A stretch of DNA of 64,000 nucleotides. Source: Streptomyces olivochromogenes. Its GTDB lineage: Bacteria > Actinomycetota > Actinomycetes > Streptomycetales > Streptomycetaceae. The position numbers were made by a program, and so were the translations under genes. Position 1 is the first letter of the stretch; every line of letters starts with the position of its first letter. The notes under the pieces were generated by a model that ran no database searches, was not told where the DNA came from, and was given only the letters and a program-made list of their open reading frames with translations. Shown in pieces: positions 55,592 through 63,510 of the stretch. The stretch spans positions 1 through 64,000 of the forward strand of contig NZ_JADDRL010000026.1 of the NCBI RefSeq assembly GCF_021538895.1, in the 5' to 3' direction.

Positions 55592-56853
55592 TCGTCCGGG
55601 GTGCCCGCGCCGAAGCTGACGCGGATGGCGTTGAGGGACTTCTCGCCGGGGGCGGCCTCGGGGGCGCCGCACTCGCCCTGGGCCTGCGGGTCGCCGCCGA
55701 GGAGGGTGCGCACCAGCGGGTGGGCGCAGAAGAGGCCGTCGCGCACGCCGATGCCGTACTCGGCGGAGAGCGCGGCGGCGAAGTGGGAGCTGTTCCAGCC
55801 CTCGACCACGAAGGACAGGACGCCGACGCGGGGGGCGTCGTCGCCGAAGAGGGACAGGATCCTGACCTCGGGGACCTCCGCCAGGCCCGCGCGGACGGTG
55901 TCGACCAGGTACCGCTCGCGGGCGACCAGGGCGTCGAAGCCCGCCTCCGTGAGCGCCTTGCAGGCGGACGCGACGGCATAGGCGCCGATGACGTTCGGCG
56001 AGCCGGCCTCGTGGCGGGCGGCGGTCTCGTGCCACTCCACGTCCACTCCCCCGTCCTCGCGCCGCGTGACCGCGCGGCTCGCGCCGCCGCCCGCGAGGTA
56101 CGGCTCGGCCGCGCGCAGCCAGTCGGCGCGGCCGGCCAGGACGCCGGTACCGAACGGGGCGTACAGCTTGTGCCCGGAGAAGGCGACCCAGTCGACGTCG
56201 AGGTCCTGGACGGAGACCGGGTGGTGCGGGGCCAGCTGGGCGGCGTCCAGGACGATCCGGGCGCCGTGCGCGTGCGCGGCGGCGGCCAGCTCACGGACCG
56301 GCCACAGCTCGCCGGTGACGTTCGAGGCGCCGGTGACGCAGACCAGGGCCGGTCCGTGCGGGTCCCGGTCGGCCAGGGCGCGCTCCAGGGTCTCGACGGC
56401 CCGCCGCGGGGTGCGCGGGGCGTCCAGGTAGGTGACCCGGGCGTCCTTCCAGGGCAGCAGGGAGGCGTGGTGCTCGGTCTCGAAGACGAAGACCTGGCAG
56501 TCGGCGGGCAGCGCGGCGGCGAGCAGGTTGAGCGAGTCGGTGGTGGACCGGGTGAAGATCACCTGGTCGGCCTCGCGGCAGCCGAGGAACTCGGCGACCG
56601 TCCTGCGGGCGTTCTCGAAGAGGTCGGTGGAGAGCTGCGAGAGGTAGCCGGCGCCGCGGTGGACGCTGCCGTAGTACGGCGCGTAGGCCGCCACGTCGTC
56701 CCAGACGCGCTGGAGGGCGGGGGCGCTCGCCGCGTAGTCGAGGGCCGCGTAGGTGACTTCGCCGCCGGTCACGAGCGGGACGGTGACATCCCGGCCCAGA
56801 ACGGGCAGCGGGGCACAAACGGACTGGGCGGGGACAGCGGTGGAGACAGACAT
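55492..56853 (-). CDS. Class V (PLP) aminotransferase / cysteine-desulfurase-like protein under SAM-IV control
   Basis: 453-residue fold-type I PLP enzyme. YAASAPALQRVWDDV opening, STTDSLNLLA, ETEHHASLLPW, LDAAQLAPHHPV and the Schiff-base Lys in AFSGHKLYAPFG are present. It resembles SufS/CsdA-like and isopenicillin-epimerase-like proteins; no reactive-loop Cys typical of desulfurases is obvious. A SAM-IV riboswitch about 190 bases upstream ties it to methionine or sulfur metabolism. ATG at 56853 has GGGAG eight bases upstream; an in-frame GTG at 56910 would add a Cys-containing 19-residue extension. The 3' end is duplicated downstream. Confidence 0.85.
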   Translation of the reverse strand: MSVSTAVPAQSVCAPLPVLGRDVTVPLVTGGEVTYAALDYAASAPALQRVWDDVAAYAPYYGSVHRGAGYLSQLSTDLFENARRTVAEFLGCREADQVIFTRSTTDSLNLLAAALPADCQVFVFETEHHASLLPWKDARVTYLDAPRTPRRAVETLERALADRDPHGPALVCVTGASNVTGELWPVRELAAAAHAHGARIVLDAAQLAPHHPVSVQDLDVDWVAFSGHKLYAPFGTGVLAGRADWLRAAEPYLAGGGASRAVTRREDGGVDVEWHETAARHEAGSPNVIGAYAVASACKALTEAGFDALVARERYLVDTVRAGLAEVPEVRILSLFGDDAPRVGVLSFVVEGWNSSHFAAALSAEYGIGVRDGLFCAHPLVRTLLGGDPQAQGECGAPEAAPGEKSLNAIRVSFGAGTPDEHVERFVGAVRELVCDGAKWQYRTQDGRCVPAV

Positions 56854-57043
56854 GGGGGTACTCCCGTGAGGCAGGTGTGAACAACACGCGAGCGCACGTG
56901 CCTCGGGCACGGCTCGACGTGGGAAAGGGTGAAAAGGGGTGTGCGGAGGCGGGGCTCTGCGGCCCTATCGCATTCGCTTGCTCACGGAAGGCTCCCTCGA
57001 CGACCAGGACCCCTGGTACTGCGCTCCTGCGGAGCGGGCGAGG

Positions 57044-57160
57044 GGTCCGCGCTTGCCGCAGACCTCGTTGCCTGCGACCTGGTCTTCACCCGGGGCACCC
57101 CGCCACGGACGGAGGGTTGCCGGACAGTCGGCCGGGGCCGAATGACTGTCACTCATGACC
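57044..57160 (-). promoter_or_regulatory. SAM-IV riboswitch
   Basis: On the minus strand the element begins GGTCATGAGTGACAG, continues with GGCCCCGGCC, CCGGCAACCCTCC, GGCGGGGTGCCCCGGGTGA, GACCAGG, and ends with TGCGGCAAGCGCGGACC. These blocks match the SAM-IV consensus in order, including the SAM-binding core and the outer pseudoknot partner. It lies between the trpD terminator and the aminotransferase gene and has its own promoter. SAM binding should lower expression. Confidence 0.93.
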
Positions 57161-57166
57161 TGGTTC

Positions 57167-57197
57167 AGTATCCTGCCACACGATCTTCGGCGCGCAA
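57167..57197 (-). promoter_or_regulatory. Promoter of the SAM-IV/aminotransferase transcript
   Basis: TTGCGC (57197-57192) and GATACT (57172-57167) on the minus strand are 19 bases apart, and the expected start falls at or next to the first base of the riboswitch. Confidence 0.5.
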
Positions 57198-57224
57198 GGC
57201 GCAGTCCGGCATCCGGACTGCGCC
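57198..57224 (-). terminator. trpD terminator
   Basis: Arms GGCGCAGTCCGG and CCGGACTGCGCC pair perfectly around CAT, 23 bases after the trpD stop. It insulates the riboswitch gene from trpD. Confidence 0.8.
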
Positions 57225-57246
57225 CCGCGTCACATCGTGCCGGGGG

Positions 57247-58311
57247 TCAGGCGTTGCTGACCGCCACCCAGCGCTCCAGCGTGCGCTTGGCCGCCCCCGA
57301 GTCGATCGACTCCGCCGCCTTGGCCATGCCGGCCCGCAGCTGCTCGGCCAGCGGCTCCCCCGTCGGATCCAGGGCCACCAGGGCCGCCGCCGAGTTCAGC
57401 AGCACCGCGTCCCGTACCGGGCCCTTCTCGCCGTCCAGCAGGCGCCGCGCGACCTCCGCGTTGTAGGACGGGTCGGCGCCGCGCAGGGCGTCCACCGGCA
57501 CCAGTTCGAGGCCGACGTCGCGCGGGTCGAAGGTCTCCTCGGAGACCTTGCCGTCCCGGACGACCCAGACGTGGGAGGTGGACGTCGTGGTCAGCTCGTC
57601 GAGACCGTCGTCGCCGCGGAACACCAGGGAGGAGTTGCCGCGTTCGGCGAGGACGCCCGCGATGATCGGCGCCATGCGCGGGTCGGCGACACCGATCGCC
57701 TGGGACTTCACCTTCGCCGGGTTGGTCAGCGGGCCGAGGGCGTTGAAGACGGTCCGGATGCCCAACTGGCCGCGCGCCGCGGCGACATGACGCAGCGCCG
57801 GGTGGAACTTGACCGCGAAGCAGAAGGTGATGCCCGCCTCCTCCGCCACCTCGGCCACCCGCTGGGGGGTCAGGTCGAGGTTGACGCCGAGCTTCTCCAG
57901 GACGTCCGAGGAGCCCGAGGCGGACGAGGCCGCGCGGTTGCCGTGCTTGACGACCTTCGCGCCCGTGCCGGCCACCACGAGCGCCGACATGGTGGAGATG
58001 TTCACCGTCTTCGCGCCGTCGCCGCCGGTGCCGACGATGTCGACCGTGCGGCCCGACACCTCGATCACCTTGGCGTGCTCGTACATCGCCCGGACCACAC
58101 CGGTGATCTCCTCGACGGTCTCGCCCTTGGCCCGTAGGGCCACCACGAACCCGGCGATCTGCGCGTCGGTCGCCTCGCCGCGCATGATCCGGTCCATGGC
58201 CCAGGCCGTCGCGTCGGCGCTCTGGTCACGGCCGTCGAGCAGGGCGTTCAGTACCTCGGGCCAGGAACGGCCCGCCGCGGTGTCGCCTCCAGCGGGGGTC
58301 ACAGCGCTCAT
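57247..58311 (-). CDS. trpD: Anthranilate phosphoribosyltransferase
   Basis: Second step of tryptophan synthesis, joining PRPP and anthranilate. 354 residues with the PRPP loop [70 protein letters not shown] and [19 protein letters not shown] precedes the ATG. It is 28 kb from trpEG and 130 bases after the qcrB stop on the same strand; a hairpin separates them. This trpD-qcr linkage is shared with mycobacteria. Confidence 0.96.
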   Translation of the reverse strand: MSAVTPAGGDTAAGRSWPEVLNALLDGRDQSADATAWAMDRIMRGEATDAQIAGFVVALRAKGETVEEITGVVRAMYEHAKVIEVSGRTVDIVGTGGDGAKTVNISTMSALVVAGTGAKVVKHGNRAASSASGSSDVLEKLGVNLDLTPQRVAEVAEEAGITFCFAVKFHPALRHVAAARGQLGIRTVFNALGPLTNPAKVKSQAIGVADPRMAPIIAGVLAERGNSSLVFRGDDGLDELTTTSTSHVWVVRDGKVSEETFDPRDVGLELVPVDALRGADPSYNAEVARRLLDGEKGPVRDAVLLNSAAALVALDPTGEPLAEQLRAGMAKAAESIDSGAAKRTLERWVAVSNA

Positions 58312-58393
58312 AAGCCGCTCCTGGGTGAGGTCCCGGATTCCGGGACGCGAGTCTCGACGAGGTCCACCCTATCCAGCCGCAGGACACGGCGAA

Positions 58394-58422
58394 GGGCCCC
58401 GTCCGAACACCGGACGGGGCCC
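58394..58422 (-). terminator. Terminator of the ctaE-qcrCAB operon
   Basis: Arms GGGCCCCGTCCG and CGGACGGGGCCC with a five-base loop, 27 bases after the qcrB stop. Strong GC stem without U-tract. Confidence 0.8.
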
Positions 58423-58448
58423 CTGCCGTGGCGTGGCGTGCGCAGCGA

Positions 58449-60086
58449 TCAGTGGTGGCCGTGGCCGCTCGTGATCTCCTTGTACTCCTCGACAGTGGGC
58501 TTCGGGATCTGGGAGTCCTCGCCGTAGAGCGCGTCGCTGAGCTTGGCGCGCAGCTTCTGCGTGCCCGCCACCTTGCGCTCGACACCGTTCTCGTCGACCA
58601 GCGGGCCGATCTCGGCCGGCTCGTACTGGTGGTGAGCCGTGAGGGTGTGCAGCTGCTCCTGGCTCAGCGGCTCGTGGACCTCGATGAACTCACCGTGCGG
58701 CAGGCGCTTGATGATGCCGGTCTCGCGACCGTGCAGCACCTTGTCCCGGTCCCGGCGCTGCAGGCCGAGGCAGATCCGCTTGGTGATGAGGAACGCGAGG
58801 ACCGGTCCGACGAACACGAAGATCCGGACGAACCAGGTGACCGCGTTGATCGACAGGTGGAAGTGCGTGGCCCACAGGTCGTTGCCGCCGCCGATCAGCA
58901 GCGTCAGGTACACCGTCATCCAGGCGACACCGAGGCCGGTGCGCGTCGGGGCGTTGCGCGGGCGGTCCAGGATGTGGTGCTCGCTCTTGTCGCCGGTGAC
59001 CCAGGACTCGATGAACGGGTAGACCGCGATCGCGACCAGGACCAGCGGGAAGATCACCAGCGGGATGAACACGCCCAGGACGAGCGTGTGACCCCAGAAG
59101 TTGATCTCCCAGCCCGGCATGAAGCGGATCAGCCCCTCGGAGAAGCCCATGTACCAGTCGGGCTGGGCGCCGGTGGACACCTGGTCCGGACGGTAGGGGC
59201 CCATGGCCCAGATCGGGTTGATCTGCGCGATCGCGGAGATGGCCGCGATGACACCGAAGACCAGGAAGAAGAAGCCACCGGCCTTGGCCGCGTACACCGG
59301 CAGCAGCGGCATGCCGACGACGTTCTTCTCGGACTTTCCGGGACCCGCGAACTGCGTGTGCTTGTGGTAGATGACCAGGATCAGGTGGCCCACCACCAAG
59401 CCGAGCATGATGCCCGGCAGCAGCAGGATGTGGATCGAGTAGAACCGGGCGACGAAGTCGTGGCCGGGGAACTGACCGCCGAAGAGGAAGAACGACAGGT
59501 ACGTGCCGACGATCGGCACGGACAGGACCGCGCCCTCCATGAAGCGGACACCGGTGCCGGAGAGCAGGTCGTCCGGGAGCGAGTAACCGGTGAAGCCGGT
59601 GAACATGCCCAGGACGAACAGCAGGAAGCCGAACAGCCAGTTGATCTCACGCGGCTTGCGGAACGCGCCGGTGAAGAACACGCGCATCATGTGCACGAAC
59701 ATGCCGGCGAGGAAGATCAGCGCGGCCCAGTGGTGGATCTGCCGGACGAGCAGACCACCGCGCACGTCGAAGGAGATGTGCAGGGTCGAGCTGAACGCCT
59801 CGGACATCAGCTGTCCCTGCAGCGGGACGTAGCTGCCGTGGTACTCCACCTCGTTCATCGACGGGTGGAAGAACAGCGTCAGGTACACACCCGTGAGGAT
59901 GATGATGAGGAAGCTGTACAGGCACACTTCGCCCAACATGAACGACCAGTGGTCGGGGAAGATCTTGCGCATGTTGGACTTGGCCAGGGCGTAGATCCCG
60001 AGTCGGCCGTCGGCCCAGTCGGCGACGCGCTCGCCGGCCGGAGCCTTCCCGCGGCTGCGGGTCTCTTCGTTCGCTGCAGTACTCAT
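58449..60086 (-). CDS. qcrB: Cytochrome bc1 (bcc) complex cytochrome b subunit
   Basis: 545-residue quinol-oxidising subunit of the actinobacterial bcc complex. Eight or more helices; the two heme b pairs are in HISFDVRGGLLVRQIHHW and FYSIHILLLPGIMLGLVVGHLILV. The Qo-site PDW(Y) is in TGAQPDWYMGFSEG. The C-terminal 130 residues form the actinobacterial cytoplasmic extension ending GHGHH. ATGA overlap with qcrA. Forms a supercomplex with the aa3 oxidase. Confidence 0.97.
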   Translation of the reverse strand: MSTAANEETRSRGKAPAGERVADWADGRLGIYALAKSNMRKIFPDHWSFMLGEVCLYSFLIIILTGVYLTLFFHPSMNEVEYHGSYVPLQGQLMSEAFSSTLHISFDVRGGLLVRQIHHWAALIFLAGMFVHMMRVFFTGAFRKPREINWLFGFLLFVLGMFTGFTGYSLPDDLLSGTGVRFMEGAVLSVPIVGTYLSFFLFGGQFPGHDFVARFYSIHILLLPGIMLGLVVGHLILVIYHKHTQFAGPGKSEKNVVGMPLLPVYAAKAGGFFFLVFGVIAAISAIAQINPIWAMGPYRPDQVSTGAQPDWYMGFSEGLIRFMPGWEINFWGHTLVLGVFIPLVIFPLVLVAIAVYPFIESWVTGDKSEHHILDRPRNAPTRTGLGVAWMTVYLTLLIGGGNDLWATHFHLSINAVTWFVRIFVFVGPVLAFLITKRICLGLQRRDRDKVLHGRETGIIKRLPHGEFIEVHEPLSQEQLHTLTAHHQYEPAEIGPLVDENGVERKVAGTQKLRAKLSDALYGEDSQIPKPTVEEYKEITSGHGHH

Positions 60087-61141
60087 CCGCGCTCCCAGAA
60101 AGCAGGACCGACGGGCTCTTCGAAGTCGCCGAGCGCCTCGAGGTAGCCCTCGTCGTTCACGCCGATGCGGAGCTGCGGCAGGGCGTGACCGGCGGGACCG
60201 AAGATCACTCGGGCACCGTCGGAGAGGTCGAAGGTGGACTGGTGGCAGGGGCACAGCACGTGGTGCGTCTGCTGCTCGTACAGCGAGATCGGGCAACCGA
60301 CGTGGGTGCAGATCTTCGAGTACGCCACGATGCCCTCGTGCGACCACTCGAGCTCGCGCTTGTCCTTGATGTTGTCCGGCTGGAGCCGGACGATCATCAG
60401 GGCCGCCTTGGCGATCTCGGTCTGGAACTCCTCGTCGGTCTCCTCCAGGCCCTCGGGCTTGGCGAAGGTCAGCGAGCCGACGGCGACGTCCTCGGGACGC
60501 AGCGGCTCGTTGGTGTTCATGTTGACGAGCAGCTTGCCCTTGGACCACAGCGTGTGGCGGAGCGAGGTCCCGGGCAGCGGGCCGAGGTCGCGCAGCAGCA
60601 CGACGCCGGCGAGCGGCACCAGCGTGAGCGCACCGAACATCGTGGTGCGGATCAGACCGCGACGGCCGATCGCGGATTCCTTGGCGCCCTGCTTGAAGTC
60701 CGCGATGACCTTCGCGCGGACGTCGGCCGGGGCCGCGATCGGGTGACGCTCGTCGGTGATCTCCACGTCGGACATCAGGGTGCGGGCCCAGTGGACCGCG
60801 CCCGCGCCGATGCAGAACAGCGCCGTGCCGAGGGTCAGCCCCAGCGCGAAGTTCAGCGCGCTGAGGTGGCCGATCGGGAAGACGAAGATCGACTTGTCGG
60901 ACGGGATCGCCACGTACGCGGCGATGAAGGCGACGGTGGCCAGCATCGACACCGTGAACAGCAGGGCGACGACGCGCTCGGACCGCTTGGCGGCCCGCTC
61001 GTCGGTGTCCTGGATCCGGTGCTCGTGCGGCGGGAGGCCCGGGTTGGCGAAGGGGTTCTTCTCGTCCGCGACGCCTACCGCGCCGTGCGCGGCTTCCTGC
61101 TCAGCGGGCAGGTTCTCATCTGGAATGTCTTGGCTACTCAT
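60083..61141 (-). CDS. qcrA: Cytochrome bcc complex Rieske iron-sulfur subunit
   Basis: 352 residues with three N-terminal helices (an actinobacterial feature) and a C-terminal Rieske domain with cluster ligands CTHVGCP and CPCHQS. The N-terminus is acidic. A Tat-like RRGLIRTTMFGALTL segment precedes the third helix, which is normal for this family. Starts overlap with qcrC (ATGA) and its stop overlaps qcrB. Confidence 0.97.
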   Translation of the reverse strand: MSSQDIPDENLPAEQEAAHGAVGVADEKNPFANPGLPPHEHRIQDTDERAAKRSERVVALLFTVSMLATVAFIAAYVAIPSDKSIFVFPIGHLSALNFALGLTLGTALFCIGAGAVHWARTLMSDVEITDERHPIAAPADVRAKVIADFKQGAKESAIGRRGLIRTTMFGALTLVPLAGVVLLRDLGPLPGTSLRHTLWSKGKLLVNMNTNEPLRPEDVAVGSLTFAKPEGLEETDEEFQTEIAKAALMIVRLQPDNIKDKRELEWSHEGIVAYSKICTHVGCPISLYEQQTHHVLCPCHQSTFDLSDGARVIFGPAGHALPQLRIGVNDEGYLEALGDFEEPVGPAFWERG

Positions 61142-61950
61142 GACTTCTTGGCCTTTGCGGTCCGAGCGGCGACCCAGACGGCGACCGCGATCAGCGCACC
61201 GAGGCCGAAGATCCAGGCGAACAGACCCTCGGTGACCGGCCCGAGGCCGCCCAGCTCGAGACCGCCGGGGTTCTCCGTCCCGCTGCCGTCGACCGCGTTC
61301 AGGTACGCGATGATGTCCTTCTTGTTCTTCTCCGTCATGGTGGTGTCGGGGAAGGACGGCATGTTCTGCGGGCCCGTCTGCATGGCCTCGTAGATGTGCT
61401 TCGGGTCGACACCCTCAAGGGTCGGAGCGTACTTGCCGTCGGTCAGCGCGCCACCCTTGCCGGTGAAGTTGTGGCACTGCGCGCAGTTGGTGCGGAACAG
61501 CTCGCCGCCCGCGGCGATGTCCGCACCCTCCGGGCCGTACTGCTCCTTCGTCGGCACCTCGGGACCGGCACCCAGCGAGGCGATGTACGCCGCGAGCATG
61601 TCGATCTGGGGCTGGGTGTAGGTGGGCTTCTTGCGCGGGACCTGGGCACCCTGGGAGGAGGCGGCGGGCATACGGCCGGTGCCGACCTGGAAGTCGACGG
61701 CCGCGGCGCCCACGCCGACCAGGCTCGGCCCGTCGGAGGAGCCCTGGCCACCGGTGCCGTGGCAGCTGGCGCAGCCGACCTCGTAGAGCTTCTTGCCCTG
61801 TTCGATGGTCAGGGACTGGGCGGTTTCATCTGCCTGCGCCTTGCTCGCGGGCGCGAACGCGGAGTACAGCCCCCCCGTGGCCGCCAGCGCGAGGAGTAGG
61901 ACGACGACCGCCGCCAACGGATGGCGTCGTCGTGCGGAGAGCTTTTTCAC
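61138..61950 (-). CDS. qcrC: Cytochrome bcc complex diheme cytochrome c subunit
   Basis: 270 residues with N-terminal signal-anchor, two heme c motifs (CASCHG near 60, CAQCHN near 160), distal Met ligands in GRMPAAS and NMPSFPD, and a C-terminal helix (WIFGLGALIAVAVWVAARTA). The diheme design lets it deliver electrons directly to oxidase without soluble cytochrome c. GTG start with GGGG nine bases upstream. Confidence 0.97.
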   Translation of the reverse strand: MKKLSARRRHPLAAVVVLLLALAATGGLYSAFAPASKAQADETAQSLTIEQGKKLYEVGCASCHGTGGQGSSDGPSLVGVGAAAVDFQVGTGRMPAASSQGAQVPRKKPTYTQPQIDMLAAYIASLGAGPEVPTKEQYGPEGADIAAGGELFRTNCAQCHNFTGKGGALTDGKYAPTLEGVDPKHIYEAMQTGPQNMPSFPDTTMTEKNKKDIIAYLNAVDGSGTENPGGLELGGLGPVTEGLFAWIFGLGALIAVAVWVAARTAKAKKS

Positions 61951-62030
61951 GGATTACCCCGGTGTCAGGATCTTCTGCGTCGATGCTTCTGGGAAGTGCG
62001 TTTCTGGAACGCACGCGGGATCGGGCCCGG

Positions 62031-62651
62031 CTACTTGATCATGTAGATCGTGGCGAAGAGGCCGATCCAGACGACATCGACGAAGTGCCAGTAGTAGGAC
62101 ACGACGATGGCCGCGGTCGCCTGCTCGTGGGTGAACCTCTTCGCCGCGTAGGTGCGGCCGAGGACGAACAGGAAGGCGATGAGGCCGCCCGTCACGTGCA
62201 TGCCGTGGAAACCGGTGGTCAGGTAGAACACCGAGCCGTACGGGTCGGAGGAGAGCGAGAGCCCGTCCTTCTTCACCAGCTCGGTGTACTCGTAGATCTG
62301 ACCGCCGATGAAGATCGCACCCATGATGAAGGTGACGATGAACCAGGCCCGGAGCTTCTTCACGTCGCCGCGCTCGGCCGCGAACACGCCCATCTGGCAG
62401 GTGAAGGAGGAGAGCACCAGGACCGTGGTGTTCGTCGCCGAGAAGGGGAAGTTCAAGGCCTCGGCCATGTGCTTCCAGTGCTCGGGACCGGTCACCGATC
62501 GCAGGGTGAAGTACATCGCGAAGAGGGCCGCGAAGAACATCAGCTCGGAACTCAGCCAGATGATGGTTCCGACGCTGGTGAGGTTCGGCCGGTTGACCGA
62601 CGGGTGCGCGTGCCCGGTATCTACTGTCGTTGCTGTCGCCACGACCGACAT
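62031..62651 (-). CDS. ctaE: Cytochrome c oxidase subunit III
   Basis: 206-residue COX3 with five helices: [83 protein letters not shown] and [21 protein letters not shown]. First gene of the ctaE-qcrCAB operon, 80 bases ahead of qcrC. A 21-base palindrome covers its start codon and it lacks a clear ribosome site, so a leaderless mRNA is possible. Confidence 0.96.
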   Translation of the reverse strand: MSVVATATTVDTGHAHPSVNRPNLTSVGTIIWLSSELMFFAALFAMYFTLRSVTGPEHWKHMAEALNFPFSATNTTVLVLSSFTCQMGVFAAERGDVKKLRAWFIVTFIMGAIFIGGQIYEYTELVKKDGLSLSSDPYGSVFYLTTGFHGMHVTGGLIAFLFVLGRTYAAKRFTHEQATAAIVVSYYWHFVDVVWIGLFATIYMIK

Positions 62652-62662
62652 TATGTCGGTCG
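62642..62662. promoter_or_regulatory. 21-base palindrome over the ctaE start codon
   Basis: Ten-base arms CGACCGACAT and ATGTCGGTCG flank a single base; the second ATG of the minus strand is the ctaE start. It could be an operator overlapping the transcription start or a hairpin that hides the start codon. Confidence 0.6.
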
Positions 62663-62767
62663 CTTATCCCGCCCTCACTCCGGGGGGTGCCGTTCGGAGT
62701 GTCCGTACCGTGTGTACTGCCCGGATGGCCCATCAAGGGGTCCTTCGAAGTCGTGTCCGAGCCAGTG

Positions 62768-62794
62768 TTGACAAGGTGTCGGAAGGGGTAGCAT
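62768..62794 (+). promoter_or_regulatory. Promoter of the receiver-like gene
   Basis: A perfect TTGACA (62768-62773) is followed after 15 bases by TAGCAT. The spacing is short, but no better -10 is nearby. The start would give a leader of about 40 bases. Confidence 0.5.
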
Positions 62795-62841
62795 CCGCCG
62801 CATCGGTCCTGTCCGTACGACGCTGACGTCCCGGAGGAACA

Positions 62842-63243
62842 ATGCAGCCGACCGCCACGGTGCTGGTCTACAGCGACGACTCCAACACCCGCGAACAAGT
62901 CCGGCTCGCCACAGGCCGGCGGCCGGCTCCGGACGTCCCCGTGGTGGAGTTCGTGGAGTGCGCGACGCCCCAGGCGGTGCTGGCCGAACTGGACAAGGGC
63001 GGGATCGACGTCTGCGTGCTCGACGGCGAGGCCGTGCCCATGGGCGGCATGGGGGTGTGCCGGCAGATCAAGGACGAGGTCTTCAACTGCCCGCCGGTGC
63101 TCCTGCTGATCGGACGCCCGCAGGACGCCTGGCTCGCCACGTGGAGCCGCGCGGACGGGGCTGTGACGCTGCCCGTGGAGCCCGTGGAGTTCGCGGAGGC
63201 CCTGGCCGCCCTGCTGCGCCGACAGAGGCTGCTGAGCGCCTAG
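62842..63243 (+). CDS. Atypical response-regulator receiver-like protein
   Basis: 133 residues with a CheY-like fold only: VLVYSDDSNTREQVRLA (acidic pair), VCVLDGEAVPMGGMG (Asp at the phospho position), PPVLLLIGRPQDAW and GAVTLPVEPVEFAEAL. The conserved Lys before the last loop is replaced (TLPVEP), so phosphorylation signalling may not work normally. GGAGGAAC precedes the ATG. Its TAG stop is formed at the junction with an inserted MITE. Confidence 0.78.
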   Translation: MQPTATVLVYSDDSNTREQVRLATGRRPAPDVPVVEFVECATPQAVLAELDKGGIDVCVLDGEAVPMGGMGVCRQIKDEVFNCPPVLLLIGRPQDAWLATWSRADGAVTLPVEPVEFAEALAALLRRQRLLSA

Positions 63244-63420
63244 GTCCTGTCGTCAAACTCACGTCGTCCGCCCGCAGGGCGGGCCTTGCGGCGTCAGGTG
63301 CGTGCTCTCGGCGTGCCGGCTCCTGGCCCTCGTACTGGATGTACTTGGGTCAGGGGCCGGTGCGGTGAGAGTGCGTGCATGGCGTCGCGAGGCAGGCGGG
63401 AGTTTGACGACAGGGCCTAG
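63240..63420. mobile_element. Non-autonomous MITE-like element with CTAG target duplication
   Basis: Terminal inverted repeats GTCCTGTCGTCAAACTC (63244-63260) and GAGTTTGACGACAGGGC (63400-63416) match at 16 of 17 positions. CTAG occurs immediately outside both ends (63240-63243 and 63417-63420), the expected target duplication. The 173-base interior has no transposase frame. The ends look like those of IS5-type elements seen in Streptomyces. The left CTAG supplies the TAG stop of the upstream gene. Confidence 0.85.
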
Positions 63421-63426
63421 CGGAGC

Positions 63427-63460
63427 GGGGTGCGGGGGGGTGTTGGACGCCCCGCACCCC
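63427..63460. terminator. Terminator after the L,D-transpeptidase gene
   Basis: Arms GGGGTGCGGGG and CCCCGCACCCC pair perfectly around a 12-base loop, between the MITE and the convergent transpeptidase gene, 51 bases after its stop. Confidence 0.72.
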
Positions 63461-63510
63461 AGGATGCCTCTCGTGGCCGTGCGGCCGCCTCTCACGGCCG
63501 TCCGGACGGG

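Noticed and set aside
56854-56910. A separate upstream Cys leader peptide before the aminotransferase
   Set aside because: The frame has no stop before the main start, so it cannot be called an independent peptide; kept as an alternative N-terminus.
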